A DNA stretch of 64,000 nt from Haliotis asinina (GCF_037392515.1 NC_090292.1:45001747-45065746); one strand, 5' to 3'. Positions 30,376 to 42,597 are shown, numbered from the stretch's first letter. Notes: a model not told the origin generated them from the letters alone. Program-made: numbers and translations.

Positions 30376-31514
30376 AGTCAATAAATTCTATTGTTTTAAA
30401 ATTGCAATAATTAAATGAGAACGTACGTTACTAAAAAGGTCCTTCATAGTTCTTGATTTAAAATAATTGTCCCTTGTGATGGAATATTCAACACAGTCAA
30501 GCATGATATGCTTGACTGTGACGATTTCATCACAAGGGATGCAGAACGGAGGATCCTCACCTTTTAAAAGATATCCATGCGTGTACCTAGTGTGGCCAAT
30601 ACGACATCGTCGTATAATGACCTCTTCAAATCTGGATTGACAACCCAAGTAGGTGTAACCAACAAATGGTTTTATTGCACGTTATTTATTGATACCTACT
30701 TGGGTGTCCCACTGCTTCTGCATTAGATCACGGATGTAAGATCTAATGGTAGCTTTATAATCAGTATAGGGAATATGAAGTGGTGTAACAGATTTGTTTA
30801 GCGCTGCCTTAGCAGCAAGGTCAGCCAAAGTATTGGCAGAGATTCCAACATGGCTGGGTAACCAACAGAAGACAATGTCATATTGGCCAGTCGCAAGATA
30901 GTTATAAAGTTCAATAATTTCTATTAAAAGTGGATGTTTACATGCTAGGTTTTTAATAGCCTGAAGGCACGAAAGAGAGTCTGAATAGATTATGTACTGT
31001 TTGTGTTTAGGATGTCTTTGAATATATTTAAGAGCAGTTAATATGGCGTTTGCTTCTGCAGTAAAAATAGAGCTGTTATCTGGCATTCTAGAAGATATTG
31101 TTCTGGATCCAATGACAGTGGCACAAGCTACTGCACCACCGTTCTTGGAACCGTCTGTAAATAAGGATTTATAATTGCTATATTTAGTTTTTAATTGATT
31201 ATATTCTTGTTTATATTGTAATTCATTAGTTTCTGATTTTTTAAATGAAGTTAATGTTAGGTCAACTTGTGACCTAACCAACTGCCACGGAGGAGAAGCA
31301 AGAAGACGGGAGGGAGCTATGTTTTCCAGCTCAATGCTGGCCGAAGAAAGAAATGGTTTAATTCTGTGTCCTAGAGGTGGAACAAGAGAAGACCTCTTGT
31401 CGTACAAATTCTCATAAAGCGGACTGAACACACAGTTATAGGCAGGGTTAGATTTATTCGAATATAATTTAGTAATGTATTGTAAAGGCAGTTTTATACG
31501 GCGTTGTGAAAGAG
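30376..31514 (-). pseudogene. Copy F ORF2, RNase H and C-terminal part
   Basis: The minus strand reads the linker FSPLYENLYDKRSSLVPP, RNase H motifs (TDGSKNGGAVACATV, EANAILTAL, SDSLSC, SHVGISANTLAD) and the C-terminal Cys/His segment (CIPCDE, VKHIMLDC). A frame change lies between 30648 and 30682. It is separated from the RT part by the 5.4-kb DNA transposon. Confidence 0.9.
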
Positions 31515-31517
31515 ATG
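31515..31517. repeat. Left 3-bp target duplication (ATG) of the CACTA-like element
   Basis: The original text GAGATGGTTCATC of copy F is split so that ATG appears at 31515-31517 and again at 36963-36965. Confidence 0.85.
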
Positions 31518-31850
31518 CACAGCAAAAATAACTTGGTTTCCGTTCTTGCGGAAACCTGATGGATACTGGGTAATGTAGGTTTCCGCTAGGTTTCAGTTTC
31601 AGGAAACGCGCAATGAGAGTTTCCGCATAGTTTCCACAACTGAAACTAACAAGTCTTAGTTTCCGTCATGTTTCCGTCAAGTGAAACTGTAGTTGGAAGT
31701 TTCCATTTAGTTTCAGTTTACTGAAACCTTTATAGCTGGAGTGAGTAAGTTTCTGGTCTTGCGGAAACCTTGTGGATCTTGGGTAATGTAGGTTTCCGCT
31801 AGGTTTCTGTACAAGGATGATGACAATGAGAGTTCGCTTAGTTTAGAAAG
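31518..31850. repeat. Left subterminal repeat cluster of the CACTA-like element
   Basis: GCGGAAACCT, AGTTTCCG and AGGTTTCCGCTAGG words are repeated in both orientations. Such clusters bind the element proteins in CACTA elements. Confidence 0.8.
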
Positions 31851-32020
31851 CTGAAATATGTTGTATTATCTTGTTATATTTATTACATATTTATTTGAAC
31901 AAAAAACAAACGCTGGAAATATTATGATCCAACTGTTTCATTTCTTAGAAAAGCTCACATTTTAATGCAACAGGGCAGTTGCAGTAGTACACAATTCGCT
32001 GTATTAAGAAACTGGGGCGC

Positions 32021-32835
32021 TCAGAGAAGAGTAACAGAATTCTCTGCACACAAGCATTGCTCAGGAAGTAGGCACACTGAATGAAGACGAGCTAGCCAGT
32101 ACACAAAGTGCTTTGTTCTTCTGTAGATGTTTGTTGGTGTATGCGAGTCCTGGTCAATATCTGGCGAAACATCTGAATCCGAATCAATCAGGCTCTCACA
32201 TTGTGGTGGTAATAGCTCGCAAACCTTGAATGTGCTGTTAATATCTTGGTCACTGTCAGTGTCTGGAAAGGAAAAGGACATTCAGTTTGAATCATCATTT
32301 CAACTGAGAGACAATTCAATGAATGAAACACAGCAATATATATGATAATGCAGATAACATGTATTACAAATATTAAATACGTATTACCATTTGCTCACTT
32401 TCAGTTATTACAGTTACATGTATGATACATACATTAAATATATTAAACATGGATAGCAAAGTGACAGTGCAAACTCGATTTTTAGTGAAATCTACAAATT
32501 CTTTGATGACTAACCTGATGAAACATTTGTCATTCACCCGAAAAATCTTTACAAACTAACAAACATCTTGTTACGGAGATGGAGATAACGTGTTTTTCTT
32601 GAAACAGACGTCTGGCAGTGAGGACAGAAAAGCCGTATTTCTCCTGGAATTTAAAATATATGTATATATTATGCTTGAATCCGTGTACAGTTACACTTTG
32701 AGTGAGGTCAAAAAGGTTTGTTGTATGTATTAACATAGTGTCAGCTTCATTATAAAGCTATATGAATAATATTATTATAAAAGAGATTCCCTTACCGGGC
32801 ATCATTCTCCGAGTTTGTTGGTCCACAATCCATAT
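32021..32835 (-). CDS. Two exon-like pieces inside the DNA transposon, minus strand
   Basis: Exon 32835-32796 is bounded by TTTACAG and GTAAGG. Exon 32262-32021 follows CTTTCCAG and ends at a stop. Joined, they stay in frame: IWIVDQQTRRMMP, then DTDSDQDINSTFKVC, then acidic Ser/Asp-rich text and a C-terminus EQCLCAENSVTLL. Upstream exons are uncertain; one more open segment with splice-like ends lies at about 33260-33170. I do not recognise the family. It may be part of the transposon's own gene or captured host sequence. Confidence 0.45.
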
Positions 32836-34326
32836 CTGTAAAACAAATAACTGACACAACGATTCTTTCAGAAATATGAAGCTTGAGGTGTGATGATAAT
32901 GTCAATGCATTGTAGGGCTAACACATGCAACATGTACTGATGGACAAGGTTTTAATGGTTATAAACCAAATATCAAACCATGAAACTGATTAACTGGATA
33001 CACAGAACTGACACAGAACATAAGATACTAGATAATTTGATGAACTAATAAATGTATGATGTGACTTGGTTGAAATATTTCTGGAGTACAGATTATATGA
33101 ATAGATATAACGAAGACATATATGCGGAATATCTCTGGGTACCCATGTTAAAACAAATATTGTAGAAACCAACCATATTTCAGAAACGTATTCCTCGTGA
33201 TTTTAGGCTGTTTTTCTTGACAATTACTTGTCGCAATGTCCACAAAGAACTGTGTCCCTGCAGCAGAAAGTGCCACGAATAGTCTACAGAAATTATGCAT
33301 GTACAAATCATAGCCAAAGGTCAGTGGGATTGTGTTTCATTCTTCATTCACATTGACAAATGAATTAAGGTTTCAAAGAAATTGTGACACATCACCAAAT
33401 TATATTAGTAATAGTAGTAAAGTTAACTTAAAGGGTAGATAGGGATGGTAGATCTGGGTGTATAACTGAAAAGAACAAACAATGTTGTGAGCACAGTGCG
33501 TAAATTACTTACATGGTACGTGTGTGTGTGTGGGGGGGGGGGGGGTCCATCCAGCAGAAATATATCCGGATACTACCTTCTCCTGACAGGATTTTAGAAA
33601 ATAACTTATTTGCCACAATAAAGTTTCCCATGAGTGCTAAATCAGTAGGACTCATGACGCTCGGGCATGTTAAAGTAAGGTGAACATGTTTTCACAATTA
33701 ATCACTGTTAATAATCACAAGGTCTACATATTGATGCTTGACACTGAGAAAAAGCAATCAGTGACGCTAATGCGATGAAAAGACTGCTAAAACCATAACT
33801 GCTCACTGTTGTCACTTTGAGTACTTACATTCAATCCGCTGAATTCCACTTTTCACACTCCCCTTTGATGTCGGCAATGTAAACAAATAAACGATTGGCG
33901 ACAGGATCACGTCCACGCGAGACTATCTAACTGTTAATTACGATCTGCATCAAAAAGATCCGCCATATGTAGTGGTTCACTCATGGGTTTACTGGGTATT
34001 GCAAGATGTATTTCACCAATTCAGATATATTTTAAAGAATGATAAAAATGATGGGCTTTTACAATGGCAACATTTCGGTGTAATTTATTAAATGCAATCC
34101 TGGATCATTAGTGAAATGAAATTGTTTACCCCCAAATTCGCTCAGAGGGGTCAGATGTGTTTCTGAACTATTTGAGGCAAACACTAAATTCATATAAGAA
34201 ACTGTTAGCTCTGCGTAGGATACATTTAAAATTTCATGTAATTTTTCAATAATTTAATACATATGTGTTGAGCATAATCATATATATATACCTGTTATAT
34301 TTAACGTATTTGATTTAATCTTTTAG

Positions 34327-36028
34327 GCTGTTGTGAGAAAAATCTGGACACGACTGCTCCTGGAGGATCACCCTTGTCTATCGAAGGTATGTGCTCATGT
34401 TACTAGGTAATTTCACTTTGAATATTTCATTAATTCACTTCCCTACGTACGTTTTCTCAAAATGAAAAATACATGAAAGTATCATTTGCAAATGGATTTG
34501 AATAGCCGGTAAACTAAATCAGTTTAACATTACACCTGTGTGAAATTGCCATCAAACTGACCCCTTGATTTTACAATGCTTAATTGCTGCAAGGTTATGT
34601 CATGTGATATAACTAAACTTCTTTTATCATGATCTTTATGTCAGTTGTTCACTTACCGGTTGCATAACTTTGGCAAACAGGATGTACATAGAATTTGCAC
34701 GAAATAACACAAAGGATGGTTAGCCTTCTTGAAAGTTATTTTAAATCATTTAACTACAAAATGGTAAACTTTCAGAACAATATATGTATTCAAAGTTATA
34801 AATCTGCAGTTTACTTGGTTGTATAATTTTCACTGACGATCGTTAATTTTAATAGACATTGTGTTGAATGCATGATTGAATGAAGTGCAAGAAAAATGAC
34901 ATTTGTTTTTATTTCAGTAAAGCCGATGACGAGGACTCTATGAATATAGTAGTCAAAGAAACAAGTGACTATATCACGACCAAGGATGGTCAATAGGATC
35001 TTGTGAAGGTAATTTTCACTCACCTGCCTGTCATTATAAATAGTTAATGATTTAAATAATAGTGTAAAGACAGATTTATGGATGTTAACTTCAGTAACCA
35101 AGCCAGCATGGCATATATAAATACCTTTGCCTAACAGATGAACTAAAATGTGTGAAACATGCTGTATAGTACTTTAAACATTTATTTTCAGAAGCGCTTT
35201 GTAGAGTGTGGCGGAACAGGCGTGATGATCTCAGTAGACAAGAAACCGGAAGTGTCACACAGAACAGCAGCAAAAAAAACCAAAAAAAACAAAAAGAATG
35301 AAATCCGTAAGTATATCTATTCGAATAATAACATGTAACAATTCTTCTCATTACAATGTGTGACAGATTCTAAGTTCCGGAAATATACATTTAAAATGTT
35401 TATGGATTATTGCTTTTTACATTCTTAAGATATGTAACACATGATTCAGATCATAATTTCATAAATCATAACATAAGAATCAAGTCAGTTAATGGTGATA
35501 TATAAACATGTTATTACACTTCAGTGACTTCATGTCACTTCAGAGCAACAGATTGTGTGTCCATAAGAAAACAGGATATGTCATTAAATGTGATGAACTG
35601 CTTAACTTGTGTTGGGGTGATTAATGAAGTAAATAATTTTTCACGACACTTCCTTTTTAATAATTTGCAATCCATCTTGGCATTATGGTTTATCTGTTGA
35701 TTGATTTTTGTTTAATTTTCAGAAAATTGCACTGCGCATGAAAAGCCTGAAAACTATTGACTGGCCAGATCGACGAAAGGAAAGGGTTTCAACTATACTC
35801 ACCTTGGAAATGACTTCACCAGTTGTGAGTGATGAAGAAGATGCCAATTCATTGCTCTCTTACCCCTTTACCTGGGAATCTAAACTCAAGATGTCTGCAC
35901 TGGACTCAGCCACAATTTTCAACGCCACCACCAAACCTAAAGCCAACATGAAGACCAGGATGCGGCATCCAACCACAATGACAGAGATATCCGCTCAAGG
36001 ATGCCCAAGTGGGCTAGTAAATAGCTAA
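34327..36028 (+). pseudogene. Exon-like series inside the DNA transposon, plus strand
   Basis: Segments with acceptor and donor signals lie at 34327-34386 (VVRKIWTRLLLEDHPCL), 34918-35008, 35192-35306 (Lys-rich) and 35723-36028 (ends in a stop). The last encodes about 101 residues with SDEEDANSLLSYPFTWESKL and a basic tail. The phases of the pieces do not join cleanly and one contains a stop, so the gene is decayed or my exon limits are wrong. The SDEE plus P-x-W-x-S pattern recalls a family I associate with invertebrate transposon cargo, but I cannot name it. Confidence 0.4.
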
Positions 36029-36639
36029 TCGATCACATGAACGTAATTTTATCTGTGATCAATTAAATTTGAATTATTCTCAATGTAAAACTTTAATAGT
36101 TTTGATATTCTGATTGTATTTCAATTAATACAATTTTATTCAATCTTAATTTTTATCTATTTTCCAAGAGACCTTTATTTACTTTAAATACATTTTTTGT
36201 ACTTTCAATGTAACCTAAGTTCTTTATTGCATTTTATTTCATTGTTGTATTGTATTGCATGGTGTGTGTTATTATATGTTTAGCATTGACTGACTGGGGT
36301 GTGTTTTTCTGTGTCAGCGTGAGGAGGTGCAGGAGGAGTCAAGGGATGCAACTGTTATAGCATGTTTTTAGAAATATTTTTGTCATAAGTGACAAATATT
36401 GATCTGTTATCTAGTGCTATATCTTTTTATTATTTATTAGATATATGTTTGATCCATATTTGTCTGAAAATAAAACAGTGAATCTTATTGTATCTTTTGT
36501 TTTTCTTTATGTATACGTGATGATTGTACACAAACTCCTTATATTGTCTTTGCCAACCAGGAGTAACAAGAATGTTATATGCAATGACATACATTGAATG
36601 ACTCCTGTGAACCCGAGTAAATGAAATGCTGTGGAAAGT

Positions 36640-36962
36640 TTTCTGGCAACAGAAACTCTGCGGAAACCTGATGGAGTCTTGGTAACTGAAACTCTGCGGA
36701 AACCTGATGGAGTCTTGGTGACTGAAACCCTGCGGAAACCTGATGGATCTCTAACTTAACTGAAACTCAACGGAAACTTGTTGGAGCATGGGTAACGGAT
36801 ACCGTGCGGAAACCCTTAGAAAGTGGGTAATTGACAGTTTCCGTCATTGCGGAAACTCAGTGTAAAAGAACGGAAACTCACTGGATTCTTGGTGGAAACT
36901 TAAGTTTCAGTCCACTTTCCATCAGGTTTCCGCACTGCGGAAACCAGGTTATTTTTGCTGTG
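36640..36962. repeat. Right subterminal repeat cluster of the CACTA-like element
   Basis: At least five CTGCGGAAACCTGATGG-like units spaced 35-45 bp apart, with GTAACTGAAAC spacers, end at the inverted terminus at 36962. Confidence 0.85.
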
Positions 36963-36965
36963 ATG

Positions 36966-39480
36966 GTTCATCAGCCTCAACATAGAGACTGGCAACAGGT
37001 GAGGTTCTAAAAGATCCAAGACAAAGTCTTAAACCTTGGTGGTGGACAGAATCTAATAGTTTAAGGTTGCTTTTACAGGCTCCACCATATACAGTGGAGC
37101 CATAGTCAAGTTTAGATCGTACCAATGATCTGTATAAGTGAAGGAGGGTAACTTGATCCCCTCCCCACTTGGAATTTGAAACAACCTTTAACAAATCGAG
37201 TGCCTTCAGACATTTAGTTTTAAGGGATTTAATGTGTGGCAAGAACGTTAAATGAGAATCGAAAATTAAACCCAGGAACTTGGCCTCCTTTACAACCTTG
37301 ATGGGAGAGCCATTTAAAGATAGTTCAGGATCCTTATGCGGCTTATATTTCCTACAAACATGTATGCAATTAGTTTTGGATTTAGAAAATTTAAAGCCGT
37401 TTTCAAGGCACCATTTATTTATTTTATTTAAACAAAGTTGTAGTTGCCGTTCAATAGTACGTACATTTTTACCACGACAGGAAATGTTAAAATCATCCAT
37501 AAAAAGTGATCCATCAATTGAATCATTTAAAACCTTGGATAAACTGTTGATTTTAATACTACATAAAGTGACGGACAAAATACTGCCTTGAGGGACACCC
37601 TGATCATGATTGTAATGATCAGACAGGGTTGAACCCACTCGTACTTGAAATTGTCTGTCTTTTAAAAACTCTGATATAAAAAGAGGCAAACGGCCTCTGA
37701 ACCCAAAATCATGTAAATCCTTCAAAATGCCATGCTTCCAGGTCGTATCATAAACTTTCTCGAGATCAAAGAAAATCGATACAGCGTGTTGTTTATTTAC
37801 TATAGCATTTTTAACGAAGGATTCTAAACGTACCAAATGATCAATGGTACTACGATTGTTCGTGAAACCACACTGAATATTTGTGATCAGGTTATTGGTT
37901 TCAAGATACCAAGTTAATCTATTATTTACCATACGTTCCATGGTTTTACAGACACAACTGGTTAGAGATATCGGTCTGTAATTCGACGGATCTGTATGAT
38001 CCCTGCCAGGTTTTGGTATTGGGACTACAATGGCATTACTCCATGAAGGGGGAAATTCCCCCGACGTCCATATTTGATCAAATATATCTAAAAGTGCCAT
38101 TAAACATGGTTCAGGTAAGTGTTTCAGTAGCTGATAATGTATATTATCATCACCAGTTGCAGTGTCAAGTGCAATATGTAGCTCATGTAAAGAAAACACT
38201 TCATTGTAGTCTTCACCATTATTTGAATGGAAATTAAGTTTTGTCTTTTCCTGTTGTTTCTGGTATCTCTGAAACTCAGGAACATAATTTGTCGATGATG
38301 GCAAGTGTTTCTCCAAGTTTATTTGCAATTTTAGGTGTGTCAGTAATTAAATTGTCACCATCTTTAAGATGGTGAACAGCAACTTTTGAACCTTTGCCTT
38401 TAATTCTTTGAACCATGTTCCATACCTTAGACATTGGCGTACGTGAGTTAATTTTGGAGACATAGTTCCTCCAAGATTGCCGTTTATTTTGTTTGAAAGT
38501 ACGACGCGCCTTCGCATTGATTATCTTAAATTTGTTTAAATTATGGACAGTTGGGTGACGACGGAAATAATTTTCTGCCTTTTTCCTCGCTTTCCTGGCT
38601 TGTCTACAATCTGTATTAAACCATGGTTTCCGTACATGTGGAGTTGTAGAGGACTTTGGTATACATTCATCAGCAATTTTATTTAAAACGTCAGAAAATA
38701 ATTGAATAGGATCGGTTATATGACTGAAACATTCAGGTCTTAATTTAGATGCACATAAAGTTTGAAATAACGACCAGTCTGCCTTGGCAAAATTCCATCT
38801 GGTATATGATGGAGAGTCAGATGGAGTATTTTCTGATAATATAGTTGGAAAGTGGTCACTTCCACAGAGGTCATTGTGGACTGACCAATCAAATTCATTA
38901 AGTAGAGTAGAATCTGCGAGAGACAAATCTAGACAAGAGTAGGTGCCAGTTGCAGGATGCAGATAAGTGCTTGAATCATCATTGTATATACACAAGTCAT
39001 TATTGGCTATAAAATCTTCCAGTAGTTTACCTTTAGTGTTAGTGTTTGTACCACCCCAAATTGGGTTATGGCCATTGAGATCACCCATTATGATGCAAGG
39101 TTTAGGAAGTTGGTCATAGAGACCTTGTAGATCAGACTGCTGGAGTGCTGAAGAAGGCGGAATATACAGAGAGCATAGTGTAAAGGTAACATGAAGAGTT
39201 AGTCTCACTGCAACAGCTTGGAGATTTGTTGTGAGTGCTACAGGACTATGGATAACATCCTGCTTTACAAGGATTGAAGACCCTCCTGTGGCCCTGTCAC
39301 CCGGAGGTGACAAATAATTATATGAAACGAACTAACGTAAATCAAAAGTATCTGTCTGCTTCAAATAGGTTTCCTGCAGACAGAAGGCCGATGGTGCAAA
39401 ATCCTGGATTAGTAGCTGTAACTCATTGAAATTGGTCCTTAACCCTCTACAATTCCACTGTACTACAGTTTTGGAACGGA
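36966..39480 (-). pseudogene. Copy F ORF2, endonuclease and RT part
   Basis: The minus strand reads VQWNCRG-like text after ORF1, then GDLNGHNPIWGG, GSDHFP, NYRPISLTS, FFDLEKVYD, GVPQGSILS and FMDDFN. A TAG replaces a Gln codon near 39335, and a frameshift near 38300 separates the endonuclease from the RT. The reading continues in 31514-30376 beyond the DNA transposon. Confidence 0.9.
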
Positions 39481-40765
39481 CTATCTTTTAGGGGCATTGA
39501 TTGGGGATCTGCCCCGCTTTTTTTTGGTGGGCGACAAGCTATGTGCCCTTTGATGGGTGTGTTCGGACACGTCCATGTCCTCAAGCGAACCATATTTATT
39601 ATAAAGTTGAACACGATTTTCTGATCCTTTGGAGACTCTGCCACTCTGAAGTTTTTTAGAAAGATCTGGCCTTGGTTTGGGTTTACTTTTAACAACCTGT
39701 TTGACATTTGCACTGGAGTGAGGTGGTGCTATCTCCTGTGGTGTAGATGTGTCATGATTACTCAAAGACTCAGATTGGATTTGGGCTGAAACTGATGTTT
39801 GGGTGGATTGTTCCGGTGAAAACCTCTCGGGAGTATTAGTTTTCACACATGTCAAGTCTGTTTGACAGGTTATTGATGTAGTTTTGACTTTAGATTGTTT
39901 TAGGGTTGAATCTGATAGTGGTCTAGTTACTGATGCATACGTTTCAGTTAGTTCTGGAGATTGTATAAGTTTTTTTAGCTTCTGCAAAACTGATGTTTCT
40001 AGTAAATTTAATTTTGTTAATCTCCATCTGCTTTTTCCACATCGGGCACTCCTTGGAGGACGACGAGTGTGCTCCAAAGCAGTTGGCACACTTTCTAAAA
40101 CTGCTCTCACAATCTTCCGTCACATGCGTCTTCTCACTGCAGTGAGCGCACGTGACAGACAACGTACAGGTGTTCACACCGTGGCCAAACTTCTGACATT
40201 TGCAACACCTGAGAGGGTTGGGAATGTATGTTTCAACCCTGATATTGTAGTAGCCAGCCTTTATGGATTGAGGAGCAGTTGGAGAAGAAAACGAAAAGAG
40301 ATACGTATTTGTTTGATGGATTTCTGAGTTTTTACGCGTGGTAAATCGTTTCACAAACATGACGCCTTGGTCTTTCATTTCGGTGGCTATATCCAGTTCA
40401 GTCATGTCAGAGAACAATCGATCCCGATCTCTTACAATACCTTTACTTGTGTTTAGAGTTTGGTGTGCAGAAACGGACACAGGTGTACCAACAAATGATT
40501 CAATGGAAAGGAGGTTGGATGCTTGCTGTCGTTTGCTACATTCAATTAACAAAGCACCCGAACGCAAGCGTCTAATGTTTTTCACGTCTCCTGCAATGCC
40601 TTGAATGCCTTTAGAAACCGCAAACGGATTTAATTTCAACGGTGTTTTATCAATAGTTTCAATCACTAGAAACCGTGGTCAGTAATCAATACATTGTGAA
40701 GGTCGCTGTTCATCATCGTTGTCAAGTGGACGTTTAGTTTTTTTTGAGGGAGTTTCGTAAGCCAT
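39481..40765 (-). pseudogene. Copy F ORF1
   Basis: The start ATG at 40765 (MAYETPSKKTKRPL) is in good context. A TGG-to-TGA change gives a stop at 40679. Knuckles CCKCQKFGHGVNTC, CAHCSEKTHVTEDC and CANCFGAHSSSSKEC are intact. A frameshift near 39980 precedes the Ser/Gln-rich part and the basic tail GRSPINAPKR. The stop TAG overlaps an ATA in the ORF2 frame, as in copy E. Confidence 0.9.
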
Positions 40766-41298
40766 GGTGAATGAGTCATTTTTCATCATCCGAGCTCCCC
40801 ATCCACCACGGAGTATCACAAGGACAATGCTAAAAACAAGCGGATCTCCAGCTTGAAGCACCAAGGATACCCGGATGATATACTCCAGCAGAAAAATTAA
40901 AGAATTATTCCACCAGATTGGCCCATGAGCCACCGCCTTCTGGGTATAAGCATTAGACTCTAGGCAAAGTTCATAACATCAGTTTTCAAATCTAAAATGT
41001 TTTGTTAGTGAAAAGCCAAGACCAAAAATGAAACAAACACAAAATCAAATTTGTGCAATTACATGAATAATCCCCGCACAGGGCTTGGCATGGCCAGCCG
41101 ATTGGTCGAACCGGGCCCATTCGACCACCCGTCTAGGCGAAGTCAGGGCCAAAGTGGTGTATTGAGCAACAGGAACACCATTGCAGGTCCCTATTGCCCT
41201 CAACCACCAGGATCCCCTCCTCCACCGACACAGGGCCGCAACCCACGGCAAACGGGTTGGTGGACCAAATATCCCCCCGGGTCCACAACGGGGGTGTC
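40766..41298 (-). other. Copy F 5' leader
   Basis: Collinear with the leaders of B, D and E, including the hydrophobic in-frame stretch (LLEYIIRVSLVLQAG) before ORF1. Confidence 0.7.
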
Positions 41299-41356
41299 GG
41301 CGAGCTCTTCCCGTTACCCAGCACCCACCACGAGGAGGTGGCTCGCCATGGGTGCC
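41299..41356 (-). ncRNA. Delta-like ribozyme of copy F, catalytic C replaced
   Basis: P1 (GGCACCC/GGGTGCT), P2 (GGCGAGC/GCTCGCC), P3 and the TCCTCGT loop are conserved. J4/2 reads GGGAAG instead of GCCAAG, so the presumed catalytic cytosine is a G. The fold should form, but cleavage is expected to be lost. The 5' end again coincides with the target-site duplication. Confidence 0.82.
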
Positions 41357-42597
41357 AAATAACCTCATAACAGATATACAGTGTGGTTTCCGTAAAAACA
41401 GAGGTACAGTCGAACACTTAGTGCCTTTGGAATCATTTTTGAAAACCCCACTGATTAATAAACAAGAAGCTGAGTCTATCTTTTTTTATCTTGAGAAGGC
41501 ATATGACACTACCTGGAAATATGGCATTTTAAGAGATTTACATGACTTCGGGTTCCGAGGTCGTTTGCCTGAATTGATAGTGAAGTTTTTAAATAACAAA
41601 CAATTCCAGGTCCGTGTGGGTTCTACCCTGTCTGGTCATTACAATCAGGATCAGGGTGTTCCACAAGGCAGTATTTTGTCAGTCACTCTTTTTAGCATCA
41701 AGATCAACAGTTCATCTAAAGTATTAAACGATTCAATGGATCGATCGTTATTTGTGGATGATTTTAGTATTGTAGTAAATCCTAGTGTCCATCATCTTAA
41801 ACATGGATATCAATTACTTACTGATAAATCAGATATTGCTAATAAACTGGGCGAAACTCTCGGTAAACATTCTCCCGCATTGATAGTGAAGTTTTTAAAT
41901 AACAAACAATTCCAGGTCCGTGTGGGTTCTACCCTGTCTGATCATTACAATCAGGATCAGGGTGTTCCACAAAGGCAGTATTTTGTCAGTCACTCTTTTT
42001 AGCATCAAGATCAACAGTTCATCTAAAGTATTAAACGATTCAATGGATGGATCATTATTTGTGGATGAATTTAGTATTTCTTATCGTGGTAAAAATATGT
42101 ATACTATTGAACGGCAACTGCAGCTGTGTTTGAACAAAATAGATATATGGTGTCTTGGAAAATAGTTTCAAATTTTCTAAATCCAAAACCAATTGTATAC
42201 ATGTCTGCCGTAAATATAAACCTCATAAAGACCCAGAACTATTTCTAAGTGGCACCCCTATCAATATTGTCAAGGAGGCTAAGTTCTGGGGGCTTATTTT
42301 CGATTCCCATTTAACCTTTTTGCCCCATATTAAATCCCTAAAGGCCAAATGCTTGAAGGCACTCGATTTATTAAAGGTTGTTTCTAATTCAAAGTGGGGA
42401 GGGGATCAGACTACCCTCCTTCACGTATATAGATCACTCATCCGCTCAAAACTTGATTATGGCTCCATCGTATATGGTGGAGCCTGTAAAAGCAACCTGA
42501 AACTATTAGATTCTGTCCATCACCAAGGTCTATGACTTTGGCTTTGGTTTCTTCAGAACTTCACTACTGACACTCTCTACGTTATTCAGATGCTATC
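41357..42597 (+). pseudogene. Copy G: RT part of the split element D/G, internally rearranged
   Basis: It starts with the 13-bp duplication AAATAACCTCATA and continues the RT of copy D (NNLITDIQCGFRKNRG). An RT segment of about 205 bp (from about 41573) appears twice, the second time from about 41879. Between the copies lies about 105 bp (41774-41878) that belongs about 1 kb upstream in the element (compare 23207-23314). Homology ends near 42597 after the HHQGL block; RNase H and 3' UTR are missing. Confidence 0.88.

Larger units (their letters stand above)
31518..36962. mobile_element. CACTA-like DNA transposon, 5445 bp, inserted in copy F
   Basis: Its termini are CACAGCAAAAATAAC and GTTATTTTTGCTGTG, a perfect 15-bp inverted pair that extends with few mismatches to about 45 bp (GGTTTCCG, TGCGGAAACCTGATGG). 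The target duplication is 3 bp. Many GCGGAAACCTGATGG-like units sit in direct and inverted orientation within about 330 bp of each end. CAC termini, 3-bp duplication and dense subterminal repeats together fit the CACTA/EnSpm group. No transposase is recognisable, so it is probably non-autonomous. The inside holds exon-like pieces on both strands. Confidence 0.85.
23725..41356 (-). mobile_element. Copy F: full-length LINE copy on the minus strand, split by E and by a DNA transposon
   Basis: From its 5' end at 41356 it reads ribozyme, leader, ORF1, ORF2, 3' UTR and the ACTC tail at 23725. It is flanked by a 13-bp duplication. Subtracting E with one duplication copy (about 6.1 kb) and the CACTA-like insertion (5.45 kb) leaves about 6.1 kb, the length of B and E. 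ORF1 has a stop and a frameshift, and ORF2 has a stop and a frameshift besides the insertions. Confidence 0.94.

Noticed and set aside
35091..35351. Minus-strand frame with Phe/Leu-rich membrane-like stretch
   Set aside because: It is the antisense of the Lys-rich exon-like segment and an A-rich run.
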